Program-made: the position numbers and the translations under genes | The notes under the pieces: model-generated | What the model saw: the letters and a program-made list of their open reading frames with translations, nothing else | Told to the model about the DNA's origin: nothing | Databases searched by the model: none | In this document: one piece after another, positions 25,274 through 34,039 of the stretch | Layout of the letters: each line of letters begins with the position of its first letter | Position numbering within the stretch: position 1 is the stretch's first letter | Assembly (NCBI RefSeq): GCF_002863565.1 | Contig: NZ_PGUW01000017.1 | Location: 62,001 to 126,000 of the forward strand | Reading direction: 5' to 3' | Source of the DNA: Bacillus sp. V5-8f | GTDB taxonomy: Bacteria; Bacillota; Bacilli; Bacillales; DSM-1321 | DNA length: 64,000 nt

Positions 25274-26530
25274 TTAAGTATCAAACCGCCTGAACATAAT
25301 GGAATAGAGCAATGCGCTTAATAACGTAAGGACACAAAGGGTGGTAAATGTCCCCATGTAACCGATCCATTCTGTCATCGGTATCGCAATTGGAGCAATC
25401 ATCCTTCCAATTGTATACCGGAGGCTTGCTGCAGCAAAATATTGCCCACGCATGTGCTCCGGGGCAAGCTTGGAAATAAAGCCTTGCTGTATGCCAGCCG
25501 TCATCAGTTCCGCAAACGTGAACACAGCCATTGAGAGAATCAGTCCCCAAATCCAGTTGGTGATTCCGAACATGACCATGGATGCCCCATACATAATTGA
25601 TGAAATGATAAAGACATTCTTTTCCTTATATCCCGCCATCCATTTGGTAATGACGATTGTGAGCAACGCTACGAGAAATCCGTTTTCCGCAATCAGAAAC
25701 CCGAAAAGCTGCTCGCCCCTAATATCAATAGACCAACTGCCACCGAAGAAAAATAAGGTTTGGGCCTCTACCGTTTCCTTTACATATACAGGAATAAGCA
25801 AATCCAGCTGCATAAAGGTCTGGCCGACAAGCACACCGGCCAGGATGAAAAGAAGAAAGGTCTTATCCCGAATAATAACCTTATAGTCTTGCAGTTGGTG
25901 GAGCAAAAAGCTATACCAGTTTCCAGATGTCCCGGAAGCTTCCATTGCATGGAATGGGGGAGCGGTTTCCGATATCCATTTTCCTAGAACAAGGCCCAAT
26001 GCGATATTTAATAAACCGGCCATTAGTAAAAGTTCAAATCTGTGTTCCGCGTAAAAAATTCCTCCAAGGATCGGGCCAATCACTACAGCTATATTGATGG
26101 ATGTATAAAAAACAGCAAATACGTCGTTGCGGTTTTTTTCATCGGTTACATCTGCCACCATTGCCTGGCTTGCAGGCCAATAGAATGAACCAAAAATGCT
26201 TACTAGAGTAAAACAGATAAAGCCAAGGATCGGCGAGTCACACCACGGGGAGCTTGCATAGGCGAAGAATAGGAAAGCAACGCCTTGGCCAAAAGATGAC
26301 AAAACCATCATTTTTTTTCTGCCGAACCTATCCGCACAATAGCCTCCTAGTATATTGGCTACAACAGAAAACACTTGGGAAAGAATGAGCAGAAAACCGG
26401 CCATTGATTTTCCGAAAGACTCTGTAAAATAGATGGCCAAAAAGGGAAAGAACATCCAGAAGGTTATATTAACAAGCATTTCTCCGGTCAGACGGATTTT
26501 TAAGTTAAAGTCCCAATCTCTTAGGTGCAT
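25274..26530 (-). CDS. Major facilitator superfamily transporter (YttB/YqjV-like)
   Basis: A 418-residue, 12-helix MFS protein. It starts MHLRDWDFNLKIRL, followed by helix 1 (VNITFWMFFPFLAIYF). The loop 2-3 signature is GGYCADRFGRKKMMVLSS near residue 66. MRGQYFAAASLRYTIGRMI lies near 360. These suggest a drug-efflux type member close to B. subtilis YttB/YqjV; the substrate is unknown. ATG 26530 is preferred on homology, with only a weak GCAGGA upstream; the frame is open to 26584. Transcribed alone. Confidence 0.85.
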   Translation of the reverse strand: MHLRDWDFNLKIRLTGEMLVNITFWMFFPFLAIYFTESFGKSMAGFLLILSQVFSVVANILGGYCADRFGRKKMMVLSSFGQGVAFLFFAYASSPWCDSPILGFICFTLVSIFGSFYWPASQAMVADVTDEKNRNDVFAVFYTSINIAVVIGPILGGIFYAEHRFELLLMAGLLNIALGLVLGKWISETAPPFHAMEASGTSGNWYSFLLHQLQDYKVIIRDKTFLLFILAGVLVGQTFMQLDLLIPVYVKETVEAQTLFFFGGSWSIDIRGEQLFGFLIAENGFLVALLTIVITKWMAGYKEKNVFIISSIMYGASMVMFGITNWIWGLILSMAVFTFAELMTAGIQQGFISKLAPEHMRGQYFAAASLRYTIGRMIAPIAIPMTEWIGYMGTFTTLCVLTLLSALLYSIMFRRFDT

Positions 26531-26829
26531 AGTATATTCCTGCTTTCTTGTTCCTGAGCAAAAAAATTTTCCATTATAAATCATACAGTCATGCTATAGA
26601 TGAAAACAAGCATAAAATGAATAATGTAAATGGAATTTTGCTTCCAACTAAATAAAGGGAAAACAATGTCGAAATTACGAGATATTTCCCGGACAATAAA
26701 TTTCTGTCTGTCATGTAAAGATGAAAGAAACAAAATAGAGGAGTTATATGCTCCGCTATAACAAATACTCAAACGGCGGAAGAATACTCAGAACAACCAT
26801 GTAACATGGTTTTGGCGGGGTGAATAAAT

Positions 26830-28482
26830 TTGGGGGAAACATCATATTGGAACAACAAGGATAGAATCCTAGCTTTGGTAAAGAGACTTGTGAGAATTCC
26901 AAGCATTGCCGGCACAACAGATGAAAATGTAATGGCAGACGAACTCCTGACCATTTTAAAAGAAATACAATATTTCAGGGAGAACCCAGACCTCATTTTT
27001 GAAAAGCATATTGAAGGAGATTTTTTGAATAGGAAAGCTGTTGCTGCTTTACTAAAAGGATCGAAGGGTAAATCGAATAAGACCGTCATTCTTTTAAGCC
27101 ATTTTGATGTTGTAGGTGTAGAAGACTATGGCTATCTCAAAAATTATGCATTTGACCCCGATGCCTATTCGGAGATATTAAAGGAACATTCGCTTTCAGA
27201 GGATATTATGAAAGAATTACATTCAGGCAGTTGGCTTTTTGCTCGCGGCATAATGGATATGAAGGCCGGCATTGCGCTACATATCTCCCTTTTGGCGGAA
27301 TATGCTAAAGAAAGAGATTTTGAAGGTAATATCCTTTTTCTGTCCACCCCTGATGAGGAAAGGAATTCGGAAGGGATGTTTGCAGCTGTTGAATTGCTAT
27401 CCAGCCTCAAACAGCAGTATGGCCTTCAATACAGCATCGGGATCTGTTCAGAGCCTTCCTTTGCCAGTTATCCGGGCGATGATTCAAAGTATATTTATCT
27501 GGGGTCTGCCGGAAAATTGCTCCCCATGGTATTTTGCAACGGAAAAGAAACCCACGTAGGCGAGCCTCTAGAAGGTGTCAATGCATCCTGGATGGCAGCA
27601 GTGTTTACGGCGAACATGGAATTGTCCAAGGTTTTTATTGACCAGGATGGAGAGGAGCGGAATCCGCCGCCGACCTGCCTGAAACTCACAGATTTAAAAG
27701 AACAGTATAATGTTCAGACACCTACCGATGCCTATGTATTATATAACGTATTAACATTACGGCAGACTCCCGATGACGTAATGGGTAAGCTAAGATTGAT
27801 AGCCGAGCAGAGTGCAAGGGAAATCCTGGAGAAGATGAGGGAAATGTACACCTCCCATGTAGGATCTGAATTGGATTATGTTAAGCCAAGGGTCTATACA
27901 TATTCCTACCTTTATCGCCTTGGAATAGAACAGTTTGGGGAAAGGTTTGAAAGGGAAATGGAGGAGGTGCATGATCAACAAACGGATCCCCAGTTTGATT
28001 ACCGGCAAAAGACAGTGGAGCTGGCAAAGAAAATCAGCGGGTACTTTCAGGATATGGCTCCATTTTACCTCATCATGTTTGCTCCGCCGTATTATCCCCA
28101 TGTAACGCTGCAAAAGGACGGAGGGAGGGACGAAAAGATCCGTTCGATAGCAGAGGCGGTCAGTAAAATGGCAAAAGATATGTATGGGCAAGAGATAAAG
28201 CTGAAGCAATTCTTTACGGGGTTGTCCGATGTCAGCTACTGCCGGCTGCTTGATGCTGACCGTGTCATTCCTTCGTTAAAAGATGAAATGCCCCTGTATG
28301 GAAAGAAATATAGATTACCGCTTCAAGAGATACAGGAATTGGACATCCCGACCATTAATCTTGGCCCTTATGGGAAGGATGCCCATAAACGGACAGAACG
28401 TTTAGAGCTTAGTTTTTTCTTGGAAACACTGCCCCATCTAATGAAATACACGGTGGACTCTGTTCTCTCAAATGAAGGATAA
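26830..28482 (+). CDS. RocB-type M20 peptidase
   Basis: A 550-residue zinc peptidase of the M20 superfamily, RocB branch, which is longer than ArgE/DapE enzymes. Metal and catalytic motifs are LLSHFDVVGVEDYGYL near residue 97, ARGIMDMKAGIALH near 142, STPDEERNSEG near 172 and ICSEPSF near 205. RocB is encoded with arginine catabolism genes in B. subtilis but its reaction is not defined. A TTG at 26830 is the only plausible start, after GGCGGGGTG. No arginine genes are neighbours here, so a general peptidase role is equally possible. Confidence 0.85.
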   Translation: MGETSYWNNKDRILALVKRLVRIPSIAGTTDENVMADELLTILKEIQYFRENPDLIFEKHIEGDFLNRKAVAALLKGSKGKSNKTVILLSHFDVVGVEDYGYLKNYAFDPDAYSEILKEHSLSEDIMKELHSGSWLFARGIMDMKAGIALHISLLAEYAKERDFEGNILFLSTPDEERNSEGMFAAVELLSSLKQQYGLQYSIGICSEPSFASYPGDDSKYIYLGSAGKLLPMVFCNGKETHVGEPLEGVNASWMAAVFTANMELSKVFIDQDGEERNPPPTCLKLTDLKEQYNVQTPTDAYVLYNVLTLRQTPDDVMGKLRLIAEQSAREILEKMREMYTSHVGSELDYVKPRVYTYSYLYRLGIEQFGERFEREMEEVHDQQTDPQFDYRQKTVELAKKISGYFQDMAPFYLIMFAPPYYPHVTLQKDGGRDEKIRSIAEAVSKMAKDMYGQEIKLKQFFTGLSDVSYCRLLDADRVIPSLKDEMPLYGKKYRLPLQEIQELDIPTINLGPYGKDAHKRTERLELSFFLETLPHLMKYTVDSVLSNEG

Positions 28483-28678
28483 GTTTAGACCTAAAAGCCG
28501 AGGAGTTACTGCTCTTATATTTTGAGTTATTTAAGAGCGTGTAAGCTTAAAAGGTATCTCCAGGCTTCCGGGGCTCACCAAAAACGGTGATGCCCCTTGT
28601 CAAAGACAGATGACTTTTAGTAAAAACGATAGAGTAACTGTAGAATATTTGTTATCCTTACCTAAATATAAAAAGAGA

Positions 28679-28714
28679 CATGCCCACATTGAAATATGCT
28701 ACCTATGGGGCATG
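28679..28714 (-). terminator. Terminator of the 52-residue gene
   Basis: CATGCCC (28679-28685) pairs with GGGCATG (28708-28714). Read on the minus strand it is followed by TCTCTTTTTATATTT, and it lies 16 nt past the stop of the small leftward gene. Confidence 0.6.
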
Positions 28715-28729
28715 CTTTAAAAAAACGTT

Positions 28730-28888
28730 TTATTTTAAATCTCCAGTTCTGTTTTTAAATGCTTCAAGGGCGACGATATCAGGTTCCTCATGTTCACCGA
28801 TATGTTCTTTTTTAGGTGCTATGCTATTTTTAGGGAATTCACCAGGATGCCCTTTTTTCTTTGAATTAAAATGCTGACCTCTGCTCAA
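28730..28888 (-). CDS. Small basic protein, 52 residues, unknown function
   Basis: From TTG 28888 the minus strand encodes MSRGQHFNSKKKGHPGEFPK, continuing with KEHIGEHEEPDIVALEAFKN and ending GDLK. AAAGGAG stands 11 nt upstream, and its own terminator follows. The nearby ATG is two codons from a stop and out of frame. Soluble and polar, with no Cys or membrane helix. It resembles unnamed short Bacillaceae proteins; no family is recognised. The + strand open frame over the same bases has no ribosome binding site. Confidence 0.6.
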   Translation of the reverse strand: MSRGQHFNSKKKGHPGEFPKNSIAPKKEHIGEHEEPDIVALEAFKNRTGDLK

Positions 28889-29036
28889 GACATAATCATC
28901 TCCTTTATCCTACTACCTTAAAGTTTGGCCCATCTATACAATAATTATGTCCCGACCTGCTCATGAATTGGGAAGTAAAGAATATTGCATGATATAATAT
29001 GACCGCCTGAATACACACAGAGGGGAATGAGCGTAA

Positions 29037-29411
29037 ATGGACTTTGTTCATATTGTGGCCGAAGATAAAATCCGCAAGGCCATACAGGATGGGGAATTTG
29101 ATCATTTACCAGGAAAGGGAAAACCTCTGGTCATTGATGAAATGCCGGGAATACCGCCGGAGCTTCGAATGGCATACAGAATGTTAAAAAATGCCGGGAT
29201 GCTTGAAGAAGCGGACAATGGGTATCGAAAAGAATTGATGCGCATTGAGGATCTATTAGCCTCATGTGAAGATGATACCGAAAGAGAAAAACTGCAAAAG
29301 CAGCTGAATGAGAAACTTCTTGCTTTTAATAAGGTCATAAAGAAAAGGAATGTTTCAAACAGCACAATTTTCAAAGAATACCAACATAAAATAGATCGAC
29401 TATTTAAATAA
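29037..29411 (+). CDS. DUF1992 (DnaJ-C28-like) protein
   Basis: A 124-residue protein with the conserved core of the DnaJ homologue subfamily C member 28 domain. KIRKAIQDGEFDHLPGKGKPL and PPELRMAYRMLKNAG are the diagnostic blocks. It is followed by a coiled-coil-like charged helix (EDDTEREKLQKQLNEKLLAF). Function is unknown; there is no J domain. ATG 29037 follows AGAGGGGAATGAGC. A short hairpin (29424-29452) follows before motA. Confidence 0.85.
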   Translation: MDFVHIVAEDKIRKAIQDGEFDHLPGKGKPLVIDEMPGIPPELRMAYRMLKNAGMLEEADNGYRKELMRIEDLLASCEDDTEREKLQKQLNEKLLAFNKVIKKRNVSNSTIFKEYQHKIDRLFK

Positions 29412-29502
29412 GATTTTTTTGAAAAAGACATTTCTACTTAGGGAATGTCTTTATTGAGTTAGACGAATTTACCTAAACCTATTCATCTTTTTCGTTTTCC
29501 TT

Positions 29503-29509
29503 CCGATAT
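29503..29509 (+). promoter_or_regulatory. Candidate sigma-D -10 element before motA
   Basis: CCGATAT, the exact sigma-D -10 core, lies 38 bp before motA. The -35 TAAA is not at the usual 15-bp distance (a CTAAA occurs about 25 bp upstream), so this is only suggestive; motA of B. subtilis is sigma-D dependent. Confidence 0.35.
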
Positions 29510-29547
29510 AAATAAGAGATTAGAAAAAAATGAATGGGTGAGTTCTC

Positions 29548-30339
29548 ATGGATAAAACATCGTTAGTCGGAATACTTCTAGGGATTGTAGCCCTAGGGGT
29601 AGGGATGACGCTTAAAGGAGTACCCGTAAGTCAACTTGCAAACCCTGCGGCTATCTTAATCATTATTGCCGGTACAGCGGCAGCCGTAACTACAGCGGTT
29701 CCTGGTTTCGAATTGAAGAAGCTTCCGAAGTTATTCAAAATCCTTTTTCAGGAGCCAAAACTGGAGAAACCTGAGGAATTAATTAAAACTTTTTCAGAAT
29801 GGGCAGTCGTGGCGAGAAAAGAAGGGCTTCTGGCTCTGGAAGGCATTGCTGAACAGGTTGAAAACCAATTCTTAAAAAATGGTTTAAACCTTGCTATCGA
29901 GGGCCAAAACGCAGAGTATATTCGTGATCTATTAACTGAAGAAATTGAAGCCATGGAGGAAAGACATGCTGCCGGTGCCGCTATCTTTACACAGGCCGGA
30001 ACGTACGCGCCTACGCTTGGTGTATTGGGTGCTGTGGTAGGACTCGTTGCTGCCCTTGGAAATATGGCAGATACTGAAGCCTTGGGACACGCCATTGCAG
30101 CAGCATTTATTGCAACGTTAATGGGTATTTATACCGGATATGTGCTATGGCACCCGTTCGCATATAAGTTAAAGCGTAAATCACAACAGGAAGTGCGCAT
30201 AAAACAAATGATGGTAGAGGGGATTCTGTCAATCATTGAAGGAGAAGCTCCAAGAACGATCGAACAGAAACTAGCATCATACCTGCCGGCTGAAGAGCGA
30301 AAAAAATTGCTTGAAGGCAGCGTGAAGCAGGATGGCTAG
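29548..30339 (+). CDS. motA: Flagellar motor stator protein MotA
   Basis: A 263-residue stator subunit with four membrane helices that conducts protons with MotB. It begins MDKTSLVGILLGIVAL as in B. subtilis MotA. The cytoplasmic loop holds EWAVVARKEGLLALEG (rotor-contact Arg/Glu) and the paired helices contain TYAPTLGVLGAVVGLVAALGN with the essential Pro. WHPFAYKLKRKS closes helix 4. Proton type (MotA, not sodium MotP) is inferred from similarity. Its stop overlaps motB by 8 nt. Confidence 0.93.
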   Translation: MDKTSLVGILLGIVALGVGMTLKGVPVSQLANPAAILIIIAGTAAAVTTAVPGFELKKLPKLFKILFQEPKLEKPEELIKTFSEWAVVARKEGLLALEGIAEQVENQFLKNGLNLAIEGQNAEYIRDLLTEEIEAMEERHAAGAAIFTQAGTYAPTLGVLGAVVGLVAALGNMADTEALGHAIAAAFIATLMGIYTGYVLWHPFAYKLKRKSQQEVRIKQMMVEGILSIIEGEAPRTIEQKLASYLPAEERKKLLEGSVKQDG

Positions 30340-31099
30340 GAAGAAGAAACACAAAAAACACGAAGAGCATCTCGATGAATCCTGGTTAGTTCCATATGCA
30401 GATATCTTAACACTTCTCTTGGCGCTATTTATTGTTTTATTCGCCAGTAGCTCGGTTGACGCAAATAAGTTTAAACAAATGTCCACTGTATTTGAACAAA
30501 TCTTTGATGGTGGAACAGGTGTAATGGACCACCAAAGCCCTGTACAAACTGACACTCCTTCTGATACAAAAGAAGCTAAAACAACTAATAATAATCAAAC
30601 AGCTAAAGGAGCTCTTGGAGAGAAAGAGCAGAAGGAGCTTACAGACATTCAACGGAAAGTAAATCAATATATCCAGACAAAACAGCTAACTAATAAGCTG
30701 GGCACTTCGTTGACAGATGAAGGATTGTTAGTAACAATCCGTGACAATGTCCTTTTTGAATCTGGGAGCGCTGAGGTTCCGACAGAAAATAGGGAAGTTG
30801 TTAAAGAAATATCAAATTTATTGATAATGGACCCGCCAAGGACCATTGTAATTAGTGGCCATACGGATAATATACCCATCGAAACACAGCAATATAGTTC
30901 AAACTGGGATTTAAGCGTGATGAGAGCTGTAAACTTTATGAAGATATTATTGGAGAATAAGAAATTGAATCCCGAATGGTTTAGCGCAAAAGGCTTTGGT
31001 GAATTTAAGCCCGTTGCCTCAAACAAAACGGATCAAGGCCGCTCAAAAAACCGGCGCGTAGAAATCTTAATCATGCCTCGGTCGGCGGCCAATCAATAA
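30332..31099 (+). CDS. motB: Flagellar motor stator protein MotB
   Basis: A 255-residue partner of MotA. A basic N-terminus (MARKKKHKKHEEH) leads to a single helix containing the proton-carrying Asp24 (SWLVPYADILTLLLALFIVL). A plug/linker rich in Thr, Asn and Lys follows at about 65-110. The OmpA-like peptidoglycan-binding domain lies at about 130-250 (ISGHTDNIPI, NWDLSVMRAVNFM, GFGEFKP, NRRVEILI). It starts inside the motA stop region (overlap of 8 nt), a sign of translational coupling. Confidence 0.94.
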   Translation: MARKKKHKKHEEHLDESWLVPYADILTLLLALFIVLFASSSVDANKFKQMSTVFEQIFDGGTGVMDHQSPVQTDTPSDTKEAKTTNNNQTAKGALGEKEQKELTDIQRKVNQYIQTKQLTNKLGTSLTDEGLLVTIRDNVLFESGSAEVPTENREVVKEISNLLIMDPPRTIVISGHTDNIPIETQQYSSNWDLSVMRAVNFMKILLENKKLNPEWFSAKGFGEFKPVASNKTDQGRSKNRRVEILIMPRSAANQ

Positions 31100-31109
31100 T
31101 AATTAGTAG

Positions 31110-31134
31110 AACCTGTCGGGAGACAGGTTTTTTT
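31110..31134 (+). terminator. Terminator of motAB
   Basis: AACCTGTC / GACAGGTT stem with a 4-nt loop and T7. Confidence 0.85.
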
Positions 31135-31164
31135 ACTTCTGCAACGTCACATGTATAGTCAAAG

Positions 31165-31284
31165 TTATTCCTCGGCAGGTGTTTGGGATGGGGCAGGAGC
31201 AGGCATACACAAAACCATTAGGAAACCGGAACGGGCTATAAAAACGATCGGAATGGCAAAATTTAAAACATGAAGCATGGCCAT
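31165..31284 (-). CDS. Tiny membrane peptide, 39 residues
   Basis: From ATG 31284: MAMLHVLNFAIPIVFIARSG, then FLMVLCMPAPAP and a TPAEE end. An ACGGAGGATGTTGAA ribosome binding region stands directly upstream. One membrane helix covers about 5-27 with a proline-rich tail. The ribosome binding site is the best evidence; the frame is open further upstream to 31356 without a better start. Function unknown. Confidence 0.5.
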   Translation of the reverse strand: MAMLHVLNFAIPIVFIARSGFLMVLCMPAPAPSQTPAEE

Positions 31285-31417
31285 TTCAACATCCTCCGTT
31301 TTTCCAGGATTGATTTTTATACCATTTTTATATTCACAATTAGTCACGCAGAACACAATTTCGTCAGAAAGTTCATGATTTTTTTGGTAGTGTAATCCAG
31401 TTGGCTACAGGGAGTGA

Positions 31418-31543
31418 GTGGAAGGCTTTTTAAAACAACTACTGGAATTAGTTGGAATGTTCGAAAACAGGTTTCCACTCAGCGATATTTTTGATAATAA
31501 TAGATTAAGAAATTTCCCAGGAGAGTTCCTGCTATTTGTATAA
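31418..31543 (+). CDS. Small protein of 41 residues before the ComFB-like gene
   Basis: GTG 31418 is preceded by GGGAG at short distance. The product MEGFLKQLLELVGMFENRFP continues LSDIFDNNRLRNFPGEFLLFV. Its stop lies 13 nt before the ComFB-like start, so both would share a transcript. Coding potential rests on the amphipathic N-terminal helix and the operon-like spacing only. Confidence 0.4.
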   Translation: MEGFLKQLLELVGMFENRFPLSDIFDNNRLRNFPGEFLLFV

Positions 31544-31556
31544 TGGAAGTGAGTAG

Positions 31557-31841
31557 ATGGAAAAAGATTATGTCAATGTTATGGAAGAAATCGTGTACAC
31601 GATCGTGAATTTCTTGATGTCCGGGACAGAATATCAAACTTTTTGCAAGTGTTCAAAATGCAGGAAAGATATTATTACGCTAAGCTTAAATAAACTCCCA
31701 AGCCACTACGTTACAACAGAAGAAGGAAGACAAAGGATTTATGAACAGCTCAACACCGCGGAAAATAGAAAGTGGATTAATAAGCGAATCATTAGCGCGA
31801 TACATGTGGTCGGGAAATATCCGCAGCACGATAACAAGTAG
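31557..31841 (+). CDS. ComFB-family protein (late competence development type)
   Basis: A 94-residue protein of the ComFB family: MEEIVYTIVNFLMSG at the N-terminus, then CKCSKCRKDIITLSLNKLPS, with three cysteines (CxCxxC) likely to bind zinc, then HYVTTEEGRQRIYEQLN. B. subtilis ComFB lies between ComFA and ComFC but its role is unclear, and cyanobacterial relatives bind cyclic dinucleotides. This copy lies outside a comF operon. ATG 31557 follows GGAAGTGAG. Confidence 0.8.
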   Translation: MEKDYVNVMEEIVYTIVNFLMSGTEYQTFCKCSKCRKDIITLSLNKLPSHYVTTEEGRQRIYEQLNTAENRKWINKRIISAIHVVGKYPQHDNK

Positions 31842-31978
31842 GGTCCAAAGAGTGCACTTCTACGCATCTTTCAACAAAGAGGGAAGGGGTTAGAAACCAG
31901 GCCCTCCCCTGCATTCAGCAGCAAGATGTTGATCCAATACCAATAGTTATTGATCCAAAAATCGAATTATATGCAATC

Positions 31979-32011
31979 GGCAGGCCGGCTTAACTAGGCT
32001 TGCCATTTTTT
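31979..32011 (+). terminator. Terminator after the ComFB-like gene
   Basis: GGCAGGCC / GGCTTGCC (one G-U pair), 10-nt loop, then ATTTTTTA. Confidence 0.65.
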
Positions 32012-32031
32012 ATATTCACACGTATATCTAC

Positions 32032-32056
32032 GTTTAACAGCGTAAACAAAGGGAAG
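32032..32056 (+). promoter_or_regulatory. Sigma-B promoter of yfkM
   Basis: GTTTAA (32032-32037), 13 bp, GGGAAG (32051-32056): a near-perfect sigma-B promoter 47 bp before a general stress gene that is sigma-B dependent in B. subtilis. Confidence 0.75.
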
Positions 32057-32102
32057 AAATATAAGGTCAAAACAATCATTTAACTAAAGGGGAGGAAGTA
32101 TG

Positions 32103-32618
32103 ATGGCTAAAAGAATAGCTTGTGTAATCACTGACATGTTCGAGGACTCTGAATACACCGAACCAGCGAAAGCCTTTCAAGAAGCGGGCCATACGGTGGT
32201 AGCGATTGAGAAGGAGCAAGGAAAAACAGTTACGGGGAAGAATAAGGAGGCCACTGTTAGCATCGACGAGAGTATCGACAATGCAAATCCTTCTGACTTC
32301 GATGCTTTGTTTATTCCAGGTGGTTTCTCTCCTGACCAACTTCGCGCGGATGAGCGCTTCGTAGCATTTGCTAAATCGTTCATGGATGAGAAAAAACCGG
32401 TATTCGCTATTTGCCACGGTCCTCAATTGTTAATAACAGCCAAGACTCTCGAGGGGCGAAATGCTACAGGCTATAAATCGATTAAAGTGGATATGGAGTA
32501 TGCGGGCGTTACTTACAAGGATGAAGAAGTTGTCGTTTGTGGAGGTCAGCTTGTTACAAGCCGTGAACCTCGTGACATACCGGCCTTCAATCGTGAGTCA
32601 TTGAGTCTGCTTAACTAA
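32103..32618 (+). CDS. yfkM: DJ-1/PfpI-family general stress protein YfkM
   Basis: A 171-residue class I glutamine-amidotransferase-like protein. ALFIPGGFSPDQLR and the nucleophile elbow FAICHGPQLLI (Cys near residue 101) define the DJ-1/PfpI family. CGGQLVTSREPRDIPAFNRE fits general stress protein 18 of B. subtilis. Probable role is protein quality control or methylglyoxal/glycation repair; this is inferred. Of two adjacent ATGs, the second (32103) has better spacing from AGGGGAGG. Preceded by a sigma-B promoter. Confidence 0.9.
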   Translation: MAKRIACVITDMFEDSEYTEPAKAFQEAGHTVVAIEKEQGKTVTGKNKEATVSIDESIDNANPSDFDALFIPGGFSPDQLRADERFVAFAKSFMDEKKPVFAICHGPQLLITAKTLEGRNATGYKSIKVDMEYAGVTYKDEEVVVCGGQLVTSREPRDIPAFNRESLSLLN

Positions 32619-32625
32619 CTTCTAC

Positions 32626-32709
32626 GAGGCTGTGTTGTAAGGAATAGTCTAGTCCCTACTATAATTCAATCTGTGGGGGGGAATCAGTTCCTTTATGACA
32701 CAGCCCCCT
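32626..32709. repeat. Long imperfect inverted repeat after yfkM
   Basis: GAGGCTGTGTTGTAAGGAA (32626-32644) pairs with TTCCTTTATGACACAGCC plus CCCCTC (32688-32709), loop of 43 nt. It may be the yfkM terminator or the footprint of a small mobile element. No gene inside. Confidence 0.5.
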
Positions 32710-32903
32710 CTATTTTCTGTAATAAACTCACCTCCAACAAGATTTTTCCATATATAATTAAGGATACATCCCCTCAAGTAATCTTCATAAGCCTCATAAT
32801 TCATATCTCGTATTATTTGGAGTAAAATAGAGATAGTTTCAATGAAAAGGGTGTATTTCCCTCGCGGAGGTATCACTTTATTTCGGTAAAGGAAGTGTAA
32901 TAG

Positions 32904-33650
32904 TTGATCGTATTGAAGTCAGAGCGCGAAATCCAGGCTATGCATGAGTCGGGAAAAATTTTGGCGGCGTGCCATAGGGAAATCGCTAAGATGATTGTAC
33001 CCGGAATTACTACCTGGGAGATTGAAGAATTTGTAGAGAATTATTTACGTAAAGCGGGAGCAACACCTGAACAAAAAGGATATAAAGGCTACGAATATGC
33101 TACTTGTGCCAGCATAAATGAGGAGATTTGCCATGGGTACCCACGAAAGTCTCCTTTAAAAAATGGCGATATCGTTACGATCGATATGGTTGTAAACTAT
33201 AATGGCGCACTTGCTGATTCTGCGTGGACGTATAAGGTCGGCAATGTCTCACAGGAAACAGAGCATCTACTCAAAGTGACAAAAGAATCGTTATATAGAG
33301 GAATTGAACAGAGTATTCCAGGAAACCGCATTGGCGATATTGGACATGCGATTCAAACATATGTCGAGTCTGAGGGCTTTTCAGTTGTCCGTGACTTCAT
33401 TGGCCATGGAATAGGGCCATCCATTCATGAGAAACCGGAAGTTCCGCATTATGGCCTGCCTAAGAAAGGGCCGCGCATAAAAGAAGGAATGGTCTTTACA
33501 ATTGAACCGATGGTGAATATAGGAACGTATCAATCTGTAAGAGACCCAAATGGTTGGACGGCATCAACCGCTGATGGAAAATACTCCGCCCAGTATGAAC
33601 ATACCATTGCAATTACGAAAAATGGCCCGATGATTCTTACCGAACAGTGA
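32904..33650 (+). CDS. map: Methionine aminopeptidase, type I
   Basis: Removes the N-terminal Met from new proteins. 248 residues, no N-terminal zinc-finger extension. Metal ligands are seen in TIDMVVNYNGALADSAW (two Asp), FIGHGIGPSIHEKPEVPHY (His), FTIEPMV (Glu) and YEHTIAI (Glu); ATCASINEEICHGYP supplies the substrate-pocket His. It is most like B. subtilis YflG (MapB), the second Met aminopeptidase, since it is not in the ribosomal-protein cluster. A TTG at 32904 follows AAAGGAAGTG by about 8 nt. Confidence 0.92.
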   Translation: MIVLKSEREIQAMHESGKILAACHREIAKMIVPGITTWEIEEFVENYLRKAGATPEQKGYKGYEYATCASINEEICHGYPRKSPLKNGDIVTIDMVVNYNGALADSAWTYKVGNVSQETEHLLKVTKESLYRGIEQSIPGNRIGDIGHAIQTYVESEGFSVVRDFIGHGIGPSIHEKPEVPHYGLPKKGPRIKEGMVFTIEPMVNIGTYQSVRDPNGWTASTADGKYSAQYEHTIAITKNGPMILTEQ

Positions 33651-33754
33651 AACACAAAGAGCTGCCCCATTAGATGGAGCAGCTCTAAGACTTTAGACAA
33701 ACCCTAATTATAATTTGCTTTTTTTGGGGCATATGTTGGCCCCCGCAGGTTTAC

Positions 33755-34000
33755 TTAGTTTTTTATCGGCCGTTCAAGCGATGTTAGATCCTCATCCATC
33801 ATCATTACTCTGTCTTGAACGACAGCTTTGGCGTCTTGAACACCCCTGTTATAAATATAGGGTCCGATTTCCTTTATAATGAATTCTAAATAGTTCTCAG
33901 CTGCAAGTTCTCCGATTTCTTCATCGAATTCACGTTTAACATATTCCTTGATAAGGGATTTCATCGCACTTTTCTGGTCTAGCGGAAATTTAATAAACAT
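33755..34000 (-). CDS. DUF2164 family protein
   Basis: An 81-residue protein starting MFIKFPLDQKSAMKSLIKEY. ENYLEFIIKEIGPYIYNRGV and DAKAVVQDR are the core blocks of DUF2164. Soluble and helical; function unknown. ATG 34000 has GGTGAGG upstream; upstream in-frame codons to 34015 are unlikely. It lies 40 bp downstream of mobB and may share its transcript. Confidence 0.82.
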   Translation of the reverse strand: MFIKFPLDQKSAMKSLIKEYVKREFDEEIGELAAENYLEFIIKEIGPYIYNRGVQDAKAVVQDRVMMMDEDLTSLERPIKN

Positions 34001-34039
34001 TAAGCACCTCACCATGGCATAGTTTGCTACCCATTAACT

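Noticed and set aside
28680-28877. 65-codon + strand open frame
   Set aside because: No ribosome binding site; the opposite strand carries a better supported 52-residue gene with terminator.
32649-32876. 75-codon minus-strand open frame between yfkM and map
   Set aside because: It runs through the inverted repeat, has no clear ribosome binding site and no recognisable sequence.
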